Source: Deltaproteobacteria bacterium UBA2385
GTDB lineage: Bacteria; Myxococcota_A; UBA796; UBA2385
Assembly: GCA_002343455.1 (NCBI GenBank)
Contig: DDSR01000336.1
Location: forward strand, 819 to 50,777
Direction of reading: 5' to 3'
DNA length: 49,959 nt
The position numbers were made by a program, and so were the translations under genes. The notes below the pieces were generated by a model. The model worked only from the letters and a program-made list of their open reading frames with translations. It was not told the DNA's origin and did no database searches. This document shows positions 1 through 9,561 of the stretch, piece by piece. Numbering within the stretch: position 1 is the stretch's first letter; every line of letters begins with the position of its first letter.

Positions 1-47
1 CTGGCACTAGCTAGTCACACCCCGCCTCCCCCGGATACCCTCGGGTC

Positions 48-3000
48 ATGCCCCTCTCCGCCTTCTCGGCCCCGACCCGCGCCTGGTTCACCGCCAGCTT
101 CCCGGGGCCGACGCCGGTGCAGACCCGCGGCTGGGCGGCGATCGCCACGGGCCAGGACACGCTGCTGCTGGCCCCGACCGGCAGCGGCAAGACGCTGGCG
201 GCCTTTCTGTGGTCGATCGATCAGCTCGTCTCTAGCCCCCAGGAAGGCCTGCAGGTCCTCTACGTCTCGCCGATGAAGGCGCTGGTCGCCGATGTGCAGC
301 GCAACCTCCAAGCGCCGTTGGCCGGCATCCGGGCGGCCGGCGAGGGCGTGCCGGAGATCTCGGTGGAGATGCGCACGGGCGACACCGACGCGGCCAGCCG
401 CCGCCGCTTCCTGCGCAGCGCCCCGCACATCCTGGTCACGACACCCGAGAGCCTCTACCTGCTGCTCTCCAGCAAGGCGCGCGAGCAGCTCCGGACGGTG
501 CGCACGGTGATCGTCGACGAGATCCACGCCCTGGCCGGCAACAAGCGCGGCGTCCACCTGGCGCTCTCGCTGGAGCGTCTGGCCGGGCTCTGCGAGACCC
601 CTCCGCAGCGCGTCGGCCTCTCCGCGACGCAGCGGCCGCTGGCCGAGATCGCGGCCTTCCTGGCCGGGGCCGACGCCCAGGGGGCGGCGCGACCGGTGCA
701 GATCGTCGACGCCAGCGGGCTGCCGACGGCCCGGATCTCCGTGGAGGTGCCCGCCGAGCGGCTGGACGCGCCCGACGCCCCCGTGACCCGCTCGCTGCCG
801 GCCGGGGCCTTCCCGGCGGACCACCAGGGCCCCTGGCCGGCGATCCATCGGCGCCTGCTGGAGCTGATCCGCGCGCATCGCAGCACGATCATCTTCGCCA
901 ACAGCCGCCGGCTCTGCGAGCGCCTGGCCTGGCGGCTGGAGGAGCTGGCCCGCGAGGCCGGCTTGCCGGAACCCTTCGTCCGCGCCCACCACGGCAGCAC
1001 CAGCCCCGAGGAGCGGCTGCGGGTCGAGGCCATGCTCAAGGCCGGCGAGCTGCCGGCGATCGTGGCGACCAGCTCGCTGGAGCTGGGCATCGACATGGGG
1101 GCGGTGGACCTGGTGGTGATGGTGGAGAGCCCCGGGGCGGTCTCGCGGGGCCTGCAGCGGGTCGGCCGGGCCGGGCACCAGGTCGGCGGCACCAGCGAGG
1201 GGCGGATCCTGCCGCGCTTCCGGGCGGAGCTGATCGAGGTCGCCGCCGTCGTCGCCGGGATGCGCGCCGGGGAGGTGGAGCCGACCCGGGTGCCGACCCT
1301 CTGCCTGGACGTGCTCTCGCAGCAGCTCGTCAGCATCGGCCTGGAGGGGCCTCGCCCGCGACAGGAGCTGCTGGACCTGGCCCGCGGGGCCTGGCCCTAC
1401 CGCCAGCTCTCCAACGAGGCGCTGGAGGCCGTGCTGGACATGCTCTCCGGCCGCATCCCGGGGCCGCTGGGGGGCGAGCTGCGGCCCCGGCTGATCTGGG
1501 ACCGCGCCGCCGACACCGTCCAGGCCCGCGCCGACGCCCGCGCCGCCGTGATGTCGATGCCCGGCACCATCCCCGACCGAGGCTCCTACGGGGTCTTCGT
1601 GGCCGGCGATCCCGCGACCGATGGCGATGGAGCGGCTCGCCGACCCGCTCGGGGGAGGCGCCTGGGGGAGCTGGACGAGGAGATGGTCTACGAGACCCGC
1701 AAGGGCGAGGTGATCCGCCTGGGCGCCAGCACCTGGCGGGTGGTGGAGATCCAGCACGATCGCGTCCTGGTCGAGCCGGCGCCGGGCGAGCTCGGCAAGA
1801 TGCCCTTCTGGAAGGGGGAGGGCCCCGGCCGCCCGCTGGCCCTGGGACGGGCGATGGGCGCCCTGGTCCGTGAGCTGGACAGCCTGTCCGAGGGGGAGGC
1901 CCGAACGCTGCTAGGCGACCGCCATGGATTCGACGACAACGCCACAAACAACCTTCTAGCGTTGCTAGCAGACCAACAAGAGGCGACCGGCACCCTGCCC
2001 ACCGACCGGGCCCTGACGGTGGAGCGCTTCCGCGACGAGACGGGCGACTGGCACATCGCCATCCTGGGCCCCTGGGGCTCGCGCCTCTTCGGCCCCTGGG
2101 CGGTGGCGCTGGAGGCGGCCCTCTCGCCTCGCACCTCCGAGGGGGGTCTGCTGCCGGTGCAGCTGCTCTGGACCGACGACGGGATCCTGCTGCGCTTCCC
2201 CGATCTGGAGCCCTGCAGCAGCGCCGGCCTGCCGGCGACGGACGCGCTGATCCCCGATCCCGAGGAGGTCGAGGACCTGGTCGTCGACCAGCTCCGGCAC
2301 AGCCCGGTCTACGCCTCCCGCTTCCGCGAGGCGGCCGCCCGCAGCCTGGTGCTCTCCTCCCGCCGACCGGGCCGCCGCACGCCGCTGTGGGCCCAGCGCC
2401 TCGCCTCCCAGCGCCTGCAGGCGATCGCCGGCGACCACGCAGCCTTCCCGCTCAGCCTGGAGGCCCACCGCGAGTGCCTGCGTGACCACTTCGACCTGCC
2501 GGCCCTGGTCGAGCTGCTCGCCGAGGTCCGCGACGGGCGGCTGCGGGTGGTCGAGTCCCGGGGAGAGCGACCCTCGCCGATGGCCGCCGGGCTGCTCATG
2601 TCCTGGACCGGCGCGAACATGTACGGGGTGGACGGCAGCCCGCCCGAGCGGCGTTCGCCTCCCCTGGACCGGGCCCTGCTGCGCGAGCTGATCGGCGAGC
2701 AGGGGGCCACGCCTCCACCCGATGCCGAGTCCCTGGCCGCCCTGGAGGAGAGTCTGCGCTCCTCGCACGGACGCAGCGGGCCCGACGCGCTGCACGATCG
2801 CCTCCGGCGGCTGGGGGCGCTGCCCTTCGAGGAGGAGGCTCTAGCGCTGCTAGCAGACGGCCGCGCCCTGCGCCTGGGCGAGCAGCTGATCGCCGCGGAG
2901 GACGCCGCCCTCTACCGCGACGCGCTCGGCTGGGCCCTGCCCGAGGGCCTGCCCGCCTCCCTCCTCACCCCGGTGCCCGAGGCCCTCCTGGTCCTGCTGG

Positions 3001-4376
3001 AGCGGACCTTCCGCCACCGGGTCGCCCTCTCGCTCGACCAGCTCGCCGCCGAGCTCGGCGCCGCTCCCGGCCTGCTGGAGCCGGCCCTGGAGCTGCTGCG
3101 CGCCCGCGGCAGGCTGGTGCCGGTGCCCTGGCGGGAGGACGGCCCCCCCCGCTTGTCCCACCCGGAGGTGGCGGCGAGGGTGCTGCGCGGCCAGCGGGCC
3201 CGCCAGCGGGCGGAGATCGTCGCCCGGCCCGCGGCGGCCCTGGCCCGCTTCAGCCTGGGCTGGCATGGCATCGGAGCCCGGGGCGCGCTCTCGCTGGAGG
3301 AGGCCGTCGAGCGGCTGGAGGGCCTCCCCCTGCCCGTGAGCGAGCTGCTGGGGCGCATCCTGCCGATGCGGGTGGCGGGCTTCCGGCCCGAGCAGCTCGA
3401 CCTGCTGGGGATGCAGGGCAAGCTGCTCTGGGTGGGCCGGGGGAGGCTGGGCAGCAGCGACGGGCGGGTGCTGTTGCTGCGACGCGAGCAGGTCGCGCTG
3501 CTGCCCCCGGTGTCGGAGGAGGAGCCTTCGCCGCTCGCCTGCGCCGTCCTGGACCTGCTGGAGCGCCGCGGGGCCTGCTTCCTGGTGGAGCTGCAGGCGG
3601 GCCTGGCCGCTCGCTCCGAGGCGATCGCCGAGGCGATCTGGGAGCTGGTCTGGGCGGGCCGCGTCAGCAACGACAGCGTGGCGCCCCTGGTGGGCCTTGG
3701 CTCGTCCCGCGCCCGCCCCGGGGGAGGCCGCTGGTCCTCGCTGGTCGCCCTCCGCGGCCCCCCCGAGCCGACCGCCCTGGCCCTGGCCCGCGCCAGGATG
3801 CTGCTGCATCGTCACGGCGTGGTCAGCGCCGACCACGCCCTGGCCGAGGACCTCCCCGGCGGTATCGGCGGCCTCATCCCCGTCTTCGACCACCTGGAGG
3901 AGGCCGGCGCCCTGCGTCGCGGGCACGTCATCGAGGGCCTCGACGGCGTGCAGCGGGCCCTGCCGTTGGCCCTGGCGGCGATCCAGCGGGACGAGGGAGG
4001 GCGCGGCCCGGTGGTCCTCGCGGCGATCGATCCGGCCAACCCCTGGGGCCTCTCCCTGCCCTGGCCGGCCAGCGGCGGAGAGGCCTCCCCCCGCCGGGCC
4101 GCCGGCGCGACCGTGGTGCTCCACGACGGGGAGCCCCTGCTCTTCGTCGACTCGGGCGGCCGGAGCGTCTGCACCTTTGCCCCCCTGGCGGAGGCGGCCC
4201 TGGCGAAGCCGGCGGTCGCCGCCCTGGCCGCGCACCTCGGTCGGTACGCCATGAGCGGCCTGCGGGTGGAGCGCGTCGACGGCCACCCTGCCCGCGCCGC
4301 GCCTGCCTTCGAGGCCCTGCGAGCCGCGGGCTTCGGGCTTGGGCGGGAGGGCCTGGTGCTCGACGCCCGACTGTGA
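48..4376 (+). CDS. lhr: Lhr-family ATP-dependent helicase, full length
   Basis: Superfamily 2 3'-5' helicase of the Lhr (large helicase-related) family, a cytoplasmic nucleic-acid repair enzyme. At 1442 aa it is the long form, with the helicase core plus the large C-terminal domain. Visible motifs: Walker A APTGSGKT (42-49), DEIH (157-160), SAT (192-194), TSSLELGID near 341 and QRVGRAGHQ near 370. A winged-helix/DEAD-associated region follows and then a long C-terminal part (roughly 870-1442). The N-terminus starts as relatives do (short lead, then a Q-motif with PTPVQ), so I accept the ATG at 48 although its ribosome site is weak. Two CTAGC-N3-GCTAG motifs lie inside it (1956, 2841). Its last 28 bases, stop included, are the start of a 53-bp tandem duplication. 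It stands alone on its strand, 110 bp before the next gene. Family assignment is secure; its exact substrate is not visible. Confidence 0.95.
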   Translation: MPLSAFSAPTRAWFTASFPGPTPVQTRGWAAIATGQDTLLLAPTGSGKTLAAFLWSIDQLVSSPQEGLQVLYVSPMKALVADVQRNLQAPLAGIRAAGEGVPEISVEMRTGDTDAASRRRFLRSAPHILVTTPESLYLLLSSKAREQLRTVRTVIVDEIHALAGNKRGVHLALSLERLAGLCETPPQRVGLSATQRPLAEIAAFLAGADAQGAARPVQIVDASGLPTARISVEVPAERLDAPDAPVTRSLPAGAFPADHQGPWPAIHRRLLELIRAHRSTIIFANSRRLCERLAWRLEELAREAGLPEPFVRAHHGSTSPEERLRVEAMLKAGELPAIVATSSLELGIDMGAVDLVVMVESPGAVSRGLQRVGRAGHQVGGTSEGRILPRFRAELIEVAAVVAGMRAGEVEPTRVPTLCLDVLSQQLVSIGLEGPRPRQELLDLARGAWPYRQLSNEALEAVLDMLSGRIPGPLGGELRPRLIWDRAADTVQARADARAAVMSMPGTIPDRGSYGVFVAGDPATDGDGAARRPARGRRLGELDEEMVYETRKGEVIRLGASTWRVVEIQHDRVLVEPAPGELGKMPFWKGEGPGRPLALGRAMGALVRELDSLSEGEARTLLGDRHGFDDNATNNLLALLADQQEATGTLPTDRALTVERFRDETGDWHIAILGPWGSRLFGPWAVALEAALSPRTSEGGLLPVQLLWTDDGILLRFPDLEPCSSAGLPATDALIPDPEEVEDLVVDQLRHSPVYASRFREAAARSLVLSSRRPGRRTPLWAQRLASQRLQAIAGDHAAFPLSLEAHRECLRDHFDLPALVELLAEVRDGRLRVVESRGERPSPMAAGLLMSWTGANMYGVDGSPPERRSPPLDRALLRELIGEQGATPPPDAESLAALEESLRSSHGRSGPDALHDRLRRLGALPFEEEALALLADGRALRLGEQLIAAEDAALYRDALGWALPEGLPASLLTPVPEALLVLLERTFRHRVALSLDQLAAELGAAPGLLEPALELLRARGRLVPVPWREDGPPRLSHPEVAARVLRGQRARQRAEIVARPAAALARFSLGWHGIGARGALSLEEAVERLEGLPLPVSELLGRILPMRVAGFRPEQLDLLGMQGKLLWVGRGRLGSSDGRVLLLRREQVALLPPVSEEEPSPLACAVLDLLERRGACFLVELQAGLAARSEAIAEAIWELVWAGRVSNDSVAPLVGLGSSRARPGGGRWSSLVALRGPPEPTALALARARMLLHRHGVVSADHALAEDLPGGIGGLIPVFDHLEEAGALRRGHVIEGLDGVQRALPLALAAIQRDEGGRGPVVLAAIDPANPWGLSLPWPASGGEASPRRAAGATVVLHDGEPLLFVDSGGRSVCTFAPLAEAALAKPAVAALAAHLGRYAMSGLRVERVDGHPARAAPAFEALRAAGFGLGREGLVLDARL
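1956..1968. repeat. CTAGC-N3-GCTAG palindrome inside lhr
   Basis: The 13 bases read CTAGCGTTGCTAG: two inverted 5-base arms around GTT. In frame it gives Leu-Ala-Leu-Leu-Ala and uses the rare Leu codon CTA twice, where CTG is the usual choice in this DNA. One of four such sites in the window. Confidence 0.6.
2841..2853. repeat. CTAGC-N3-GCTAG palindrome inside lhr, second copy
   Basis: Reads CTAGCGCTGCTAG and again encodes Leu-Ala-Leu-Leu-Ala with two CTA codons. It lies 885 bp from the first copy and the next bases (CAGAC) also match. Confidence 0.6.
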
Positions 4377-4456
4377 CGCCTTGCTACCTCCACGGCCGGC
4401 CGGGCCTGGTGCTCGACGCCCGACTGTGACGCCTTGCTACCTCCACGGCCGGCCGG
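4349..4456. repeat. 53-bp direct tandem duplication at the lhr 3' end
   Basis: Bases 4349-4401 are repeated exactly at 4402-4454, and two further bases match. Copy 1 holds the last nine codons and the TGA stop of lhr (4374-4376); copy 2 is non-coding. Because the stop lies in copy 1 the protein is unchanged. The perfect identity suggests a recent slippage or unequal-exchange event, or an assembly artefact. Confidence 0.95.
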
Positions 4457-4486
4457 CTGGGCTACCATGACCTCCTGGAGGCCTGC

Positions 4487-7400
4487 GTGACGCTGCTGTT
4501 CGCCCTGCTCTTCGCCCGACCGGCGGCCGCGCTCGACATCTTCGTGCTGGACGACGGAGACAGCAACGCCGCCGACCTCTTCGAGGAGCTGCGAGCCTGG
4601 GGCCACACGGTCACCAGCTCTCAAGACAGCTACGGCTTCACCGAGTCGGAGTTCACGAGCACCACCCGGGTGACGCTGACCGACTACGACGCGGTCATCT
4701 GGCTGGACGGCGGCGACGACACCTTCGAGCAGATGAGCAGCACCGGCCAGGCGGCCCTGTACAGCTATGTCTCGGGCGGCGGCGGGCTGCTGCTCTTCGG
4801 CGCCACCGGCTACCAGGCCAGCGCCTCGGGCTACTACTCCAGCTACCTCTCGCTGATCCCCCTGCGCTCCAGCACCTACGCGGGGGACCGGACCTGGGCG
4901 GTGGCCGACGCCAGCCACCCCGCCACCGAGGGCCTCTCCTCGTCCTTCACGCCCGACGGGGGGGTGATCGCCGACACCAGCGCCTCCTTCGGCAGCACCA
5001 TCTTCAGCTACACCTGGTTCAGCACCACCTACGTCGGCGGCGTGGCGGCGACGGTGGGCTCCGGTCGGCTGGTGCAGTCGGCGCTCTGGGGCAACACGAC
5101 CTGGCTGTTCACCCCCTATGAGGTCGACTGGACCGACGGCGACGTCAGCCAGATGGTCGAGAGCGCCTTGCAGTGGATCGTCCTGCGCCCGCCCGAGGTG
5201 AAGCTGGATTCCACCTGGACGGTGCCGGCCGAGGGGACGGTCCTGATGAGCCTGACCAGCGGCAGCGATCCAGACGGCGGCAGTGTCAGCTACGCCTGGG
5301 ATATCGGCGCGGACGGCAGCATCGACTGTACCGGCTCGACCTGCACCTTCACCGCCGCGGGCTACGACGGCCCGGACACCGTCGACGTCGTGCTGACCGT
5401 CACCGACGACGAGGGCGAGACGACAGAGGCGGAGGCGGAGATCCAGATCACGAACGTCGCCCCCACCATCAGCCGGCTGATCAGCCCCAGCCCGCTGGAC
5501 GAAGGCAGCGCCGGCAGCCTCTCGGTGGAGTACGGCGACGTCGAAGCGGCCGACACCCACACCGTGAGCTGGAGCTTCGGCGACGGCGAGAGCGGCAGCG
5601 GCGAGACCACCTCCCACACCTGGAGGGACGACGGCGAGTACACGGTCACCGTCACGGTCACCGACGATGACGGCGGCAGCGCCAGCACCGGCATCACGGT
5701 GATCGTGGACAACGTCGCCCCGACCCTGACGGGCAGCCCGGACGGCACGGCCACGGTCGGCATCGAATACACGTTCAATCCAGGCGCCAGCGATCCGGGG
5801 CTGGACGATGTGCTGGTCTTCGGCGGAAGCTTCCCCGACGGGGCAGCCATCTCAAGCACCTCCGGCGCCCTGCGCTGGACCCCCAGCCGGGACCAGGTCG
5901 GGGTCCACTCCCTGCGCCTGACGGTCGAGGACGGAGACGGCGGCAGCGACGAGCTCAACTGGGAGGTGGACGTCCAGCTCAGCGACCGGGACGGCGACGG
6001 CATGCCCGACGAGTGGGAGGAGGCATACGGGCTGGACCCCGACGATCCCTCCGACGCCGAGCTCGACCGGGACGGCGACGGCCGCACCAGCCTGGAGGAG
6101 TACGAAGGCGACTCCGATCCCACGGTCTACGAAGGCCCCGGTGTGCCGAGCCTGCTGGCCCCGGCGGACGGCGAGCGCGTAGCCAGCGCCAGCCCGAGCT
6201 TCACCGTGGGCAACGCCGAGGCCCCCCTCGGCCAGACCCTGGTCTACGGCTTCGAGGTCTACGCCGACGAGGCGCTCAGCGCGCGGGTCGGCGGCGCAGA
6301 GGGCGTCTCCTCCGGCGAGGGCACGACCTCCTGGACCTGGACGGACGCGGCCCTCACGGAGAACACCGACTACTGGTGGACGAGCTGGGCGGCCGACGAC
6401 TACGTGACCGGCGCCGAGGCCACTCCCCCCTTCCGCCTCTTCGTCAACGAGGTCAACGAGGCGCCCGGGGCGCCCACCGTCGTCACCCCCTTCGACGGCG
6501 CGGTGGTCGAGACCCTGGACCCCGAGTTCCAGTTGGGCGAGGCCAGCGACCCCGACCGCGACACGCTGAGCTACCGGCTCCTCCTGCTGGACTCCGGCGA
6601 GGCCAGCCTGGACGAGGCGGTCGGCCTGGGCGCCGAGGAGGGCCTGGTCCGCTGGAGCCGCGCCGAGAGCCTGGTCGATGGTCAGCGCTACTGCTGGTAC
6701 GGCGAGGCCCTGGATCCCGGCGGCCTGGTCGGCCCTCCCTCCGAGCTGGCCTGCTTCGAGGTGGATCTGGAGAACGATCCGCCCAGCGCCCCGCTGATCC
6801 TGGCCCCCGCCGACGGCTCATGGCAGAGCGAGCCGCACCCCGAGATCCGGGTCGAGAACGGCGTCGACCCCGAGGGGCGGGCCACCGTCCACGAGTTCCA
6901 GCTCGATCTGAGCGCCTCCTTCGACAGCGCGGCCCTGCAGCAGGGCACGGTCGCCTCGGGAGAGGACGGGCAGACGGCCTGGACGCCCACCGAGGCCCTC
7001 TCCGAAGACCAGACCTGGTTCGTCCGCGTCCGCTGCTCCGACGGCGCCGAGCGCAGCGACTGGGCCGAGGCCAGCTTCCAGATCGGTGACGGCGAGGGCG
7101 CGCCCACCGCGCCCACCCTGATCAGCCCCACCGACGGCAGCGAGGTCGAGGGCAGCCTGGCCCTGCGCATCGGGGCGGCCGTCGATCCCGACGGCGACAG
7201 CCTCAGCTACGAGCTGGTGATCATCGATCGAGGCGGCGCGGCGGTGCGCACCGAGAGCGGCCTGCCCGAGGGCGAGGACGGACAGATCGACTGGTCGCCC
7301 GAGATGCTGGAGCCGGGGGTCTACTCCTGGACCGCGCGGGCGGTGGACTCGACGGGGCTCGCCGGGCCCTGGGCGGGCTCCTGGGCCTTCGCCATCGGAG

Positions 7401-7552
7401 AGGGCGAGGCCCTCCTGGAGGAGGACGAGGCGGTCAAGGCCGTGGGCTGCTCCTGCGCCAGCGCGGGCAGCTCCTCTCCCGGCGCCGCCCTCTCCGTCCT
7501 GGGCCTGCTGGCCCTGGCCGGCCTCCGGCGCCGCGCGGGGAGCCGCCCGTGA
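4487..7552 (+). CDS. MYXO-CTERM surface protein with PKD and Ca-binding repeats
   Basis: Exported, probably surface-anchored protein of 1021 aa; function unknown. Order of parts: signal peptide (1-16, ending ARPAAA), a GATase/ThuA-like Rossmann-type domain (17-230), two PKD domains (about 235-325 and 326-412), a putative-Ig/cadherin-like domain (415-500), a calcium-binding thrombospondin-3-type stretch with DRDGDGMPDEWE and DRDGDGRTSLEEY (about 502-545), four fibronectin-III-like repeats opening with 'P..L.P.DG', and a C-terminal sorting tail with GCSC, a hydrophobic helix and RRR (about 985-1021), as in the MYXO-CTERM signal. The start is GTG, with TGGAGG 7 nt upstream. Its stop overlaps the next gene's start (GTGA), so the genes are translationally coupled. 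Domain calls are by eye; the sorting tail and PKD repeats are the firmest. Confidence 0.85.
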   Translation: MTLLFALLFARPAAALDIFVLDDGDSNAADLFEELRAWGHTVTSSQDSYGFTESEFTSTTRVTLTDYDAVIWLDGGDDTFEQMSSTGQAALYSYVSGGGGLLLFGATGYQASASGYYSSYLSLIPLRSSTYAGDRTWAVADASHPATEGLSSSFTPDGGVIADTSASFGSTIFSYTWFSTTYVGGVAATVGSGRLVQSALWGNTTWLFTPYEVDWTDGDVSQMVESALQWIVLRPPEVKLDSTWTVPAEGTVLMSLTSGSDPDGGSVSYAWDIGADGSIDCTGSTCTFTAAGYDGPDTVDVVLTVTDDEGETTEAEAEIQITNVAPTISRLISPSPLDEGSAGSLSVEYGDVEAADTHTVSWSFGDGESGSGETTSHTWRDDGEYTVTVTVTDDDGGSASTGITVIVDNVAPTLTGSPDGTATVGIEYTFNPGASDPGLDDVLVFGGSFPDGAAISSTSGALRWTPSRDQVGVHSLRLTVEDGDGGSDELNWEVDVQLSDRDGDGMPDEWEEAYGLDPDDPSDAELDRDGDGRTSLEEYEGDSDPTVYEGPGVPSLLAPADGERVASASPSFTVGNAEAPLGQTLVYGFEVYADEALSARVGGAEGVSSGEGTTSWTWTDAALTENTDYWWTSWAADDYVTGAEATPPFRLFVNEVNEAPGAPTVVTPFDGAVVETLDPEFQLGEASDPDRDTLSYRLLLLDSGEASLDEAVGLGAEEGLVRWSRAESLVDGQRYCWYGEALDPGGLVGPPSELACFEVDLENDPPSAPLILAPADGSWQSEPHPEIRVENGVDPEGRATVHEFQLDLSASFDSAALQQGTVASGEDGQTAWTPTEALSEDQTWFVRVRCSDGAERSDWAEASFQIGDGEGAPTAPTLISPTDGSEVEGSLALRIGAAVDPDGDSLSYELVIIDRGGAAVRTESGLPEGEDGQIDWSPEMLEPGVYSWTARAVDSTGLAGPWAGSWAFAIGEGEALLEEDEAVKAVGCSCASAGSSSPGAALSVLGLLALAGLRRRAGSRP

Positions 7553-8325
7553 GGCTGGCCGCCGTACAGTACAGACCGCCGCACGGCCGCCCGGTCCGGG
7601 CCCGCAAGGACCTCGTCCGTCTGGCGAACGCCGCCATCGACGCCGGCGCGCAGCTGGTGGTGCTGCCCGAGATGGCGACCACCGGCTACGTCTTCCGTGA
7701 CGGCGCCGAGCTGCGCCCCCACGCGGAGCCCGTCGACGGACCCACGCTGGCGGCGCTGGCGCCGGTCGCTGCCCGCGGCGCATGGATCGTATGCGGCTTC
7801 GCCGAGCTGGGCGCGGATGGCCATCTGTACAACTCCGCGCTGATCATCCGACCGGACGGCCAGCTCGCCACCAGCTACCGCAAGGTGCTGCTCTTCCACC
7901 TGGACACCACCTGGGCACGACCCGGCCAGACCCGGGTGATCGTCCCGACCCCGATGGGCGACCTGGCGGTGGCCATCTGCATGGACATCAACGATGATCG
8001 GCTGGTCACCTGGCTGTCCATGACCCGCCCGGCGATCCTGGCCTTCTGCACCAACTGGGTGAACGAGAGCGGAGTGGAGCCGCGGCACTGGTGGCGGCAC
8101 CAGCTCCGCGGCTGGGGAGGCTGGATGGTGGCCGCAAACCGCTGGGGCGAGGAGCGCGGCGTCCACTTCAGCGGACAGTCCAGCATCCTGGCGCCATACG
8201 GACGCATCGCCGCCGAGGCCGAGGCGGAGGGCGACTCGGTCGTCCTGGTCGACACCGCCGAGTGGGCCCGCGAGGCCGACCCCTCCTCGGGATCGACCCA
8301 GGGCCACCCCGATCGGTGGCGGTAG
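7549..8325 (+). CDS. Carbon-nitrogen hydrolase (nitrilase superfamily)
   Basis: Cytoplasmic amidase/nitrilase-superfamily hydrolase, 258 aa, about the usual length. The Glu-Lys-Cys triad is visible: E41 in VVLPEMATTGY, K112 in SYRKVLLF and C144 in AVAICMDIND. Relatives cut small amides such as omega-amides or carbamoylated amines; the sequence does not tell which. The region after the catalytic Cys (FCTNWVNES) differs from the common 'NPA.W' loop, so the substrate may be unusual. The GTG start overlaps the previous stop by 4 nt, and the next gene begins 5 nt after its stop. No signal peptide, although the gene before it encodes an exported protein. Confidence 0.9.
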   Translation: MRLAAVQYRPPHGRPVRARKDLVRLANAAIDAGAQLVVLPEMATTGYVFRDGAELRPHAEPVDGPTLAALAPVAARGAWIVCGFAELGADGHLYNSALIIRPDGQLATSYRKVLLFHLDTTWARPGQTRVIVPTPMGDLAVAICMDINDDRLVTWLSMTRPAILAFCTNWVNESGVEPRHWWRHQLRGWGGWMVAANRWGEERGVHFSGQSSILAPYGRIAAEAEAEGDSVVLVDTAEWAREADPSSGSTQGHPDRWR

Positions 8326-8330
8326 CGCGC

Positions 8331-9512
8331 GTGAGCGAGGGCTTCTACGCGGCGCTGCCCTCCTTCGACCGTTTTGACCTCGTCGTCGAGCCCGAGCGCT
8401 ACAGCGATGTGCCAGCCGACTGGTTGGTCCTGATCACCGACGTCAGGGGCTCCACCCAGGCGATCGAGGCCGGGCGCTACAAGGAGGTCAACGCTCTGGG
8501 CGTGGCCTGCATCATCGGCGTGGTCAACGCGCTGCGCGGGTTGGAGCTCCCCTACGTCTTCGGCGGAGACGGCGCGACCATGCTGATCCCCGCCAGCAGC
8601 CGGGCCCGGGTCGAGCCGGCCCTGCGCGGGCTGGGTCGACTGTCCGAGAGCCGCTTCGGCCTGAGCCTGCGGGTGGGGCTGGTCCCGGTCGGTGAGCTGC
8701 AGGCCGACGGCTTCCCGGTGCGGGTGGCGCGGTACCGGGCCTCTGCTCAGGTCTGCCTGGCCATGCTGTCGGGCAGCGGGCTGACGGAGGCCGAGCGCCG
8801 CATCAAGGATACCGCCCAGGACGAGCGCTACGCCGTCGGAGCCGGGGCGGAGGCCCTGGACCTGGAGGGCTTCGAGTGCCGCTGGCTGCCCCTGCAGGCG
8901 CGGCGCGGGCGCATCCTGAGCCTGCTGGTGCAGGCCCTGGGAGAGGGGGAGGATCAGCAACGCGCGCGCTACCGGCAGGTGTTGGAGGAGGTCCGCGCGG
9001 CGGTCGGGGAGCTGAAGGCAGCGAGCCCGGTGGAGGCAACCTCGCTGAGGCTGGCGGGTCGGCCGTCGGCCTTCGAGGTGGAGGCCCGCTTGCGCAGCGC
9101 GGGAGGGGCCTGGGCGGTGCTCCGGGAGAAGCTGCGGCTGGTCTGGGCCGTGGGCCTGGCCCGGCTGCTGCTGTGGAGCGGCAAGAAGGCCGGGAGCTTC
9201 GACGGCGCGCGATATCGACAGGAGGTCTCCGAGAACAGTGACTTCCGGAAATTCGACGACACCCTGCGCATGGTGCTGGATGTCGAGCCCGAGCGTATCG
9301 CCGAGCTGGAGCGGAGGCTGCAGGCGATGGCGGACCGGGGGGAGATCGTCTTTGGCATGCATCAGTCCGAAGCGGCGCTGATGACCTGCATGGTGGGCTC
9401 GTACAGTGGGGACCATGTGCACTTCATCGACGGCGCCGACGGGGGCTATGCGATGGCGGCCCGGCCGATGAAGTTGATGAAGAGGGGGATGGGGGTGGGT
9501 GCGTCCAGCTGA
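8331..9512 (+). CDS. DUF3095 family protein (cyclase-like)
   Basis: 393-aa protein matching the DUF3095 family, which resembles class III nucleotidyl cyclases at its N-terminus. Signature stretches are LITDVRGSTQAI (34-45) and VFGGDGATML (76-85), where the Asp residues sit where cyclases bind metal. The function of the family is unknown. I chose the GTG at 8331, 5 nt after the nitrilase stop, because the conserved opening (FYAALPSFDRF) begins directly after it; open frame continues upstream but overlaps nitrilase. No membrane segments. It is the last gene of the unit starting at 4487 and ends 49 bp before a convergent gene. A 6-bp palindrome (GGTGGG/CCCACC) just after the stop could help end transcription. 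Confidence 0.85.
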   Translation: MSEGFYAALPSFDRFDLVVEPERYSDVPADWLVLITDVRGSTQAIEAGRYKEVNALGVACIIGVVNALRGLELPYVFGGDGATMLIPASSRARVEPALRGLGRLSESRFGLSLRVGLVPVGELQADGFPVRVARYRASAQVCLAMLSGSGLTEAERRIKDTAQDERYAVGAGAEALDLEGFECRWLPLQARRGRILSLLVQALGEGEDQQRARYRQVLEEVRAAVGELKAASPVEATSLRLAGRPSAFEVEARLRSAGGAWAVLREKLRLVWAVGLARLLLWSGKKAGSFDGARYRQEVSENSDFRKFDDTLRMVLDVEPERIAELERRLQAMADRGEIVFGMHQSEAALMTCMVGSYSGDHVHFIDGADGGYAMAARPMKLMKRGMGVGASS

Positions 9513-9514
9513 GC

Positions 9515-9527
9515 GGTGGGTCCCACC
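9515..9527. terminator. Short palindrome between convergent genes
   Basis: GGTGGG-T-CCCACC directly after the DUF3095 stop and 35 bp from the end of the opposing gene. No T-run follows, and a 1-nt loop forces some stem opening, so a terminator role is only possible. Confidence 0.25.
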
Positions 9528-9561
9528 TACACGAACTCCATCGACGCCAGCCCGGTACTTC

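Noticed and set aside
15..1757. 580-codon minus-strand frame opposite lhr
   Set aside because: Shadow of lhr; no motif and biased composition.
4467..4490. Seven-codon ATG frame just before the 4487 gene
   Set aside because: It overlaps the ribosome site and ends inside the GTG start; a coupled mini-frame is possible but chance is as likely.
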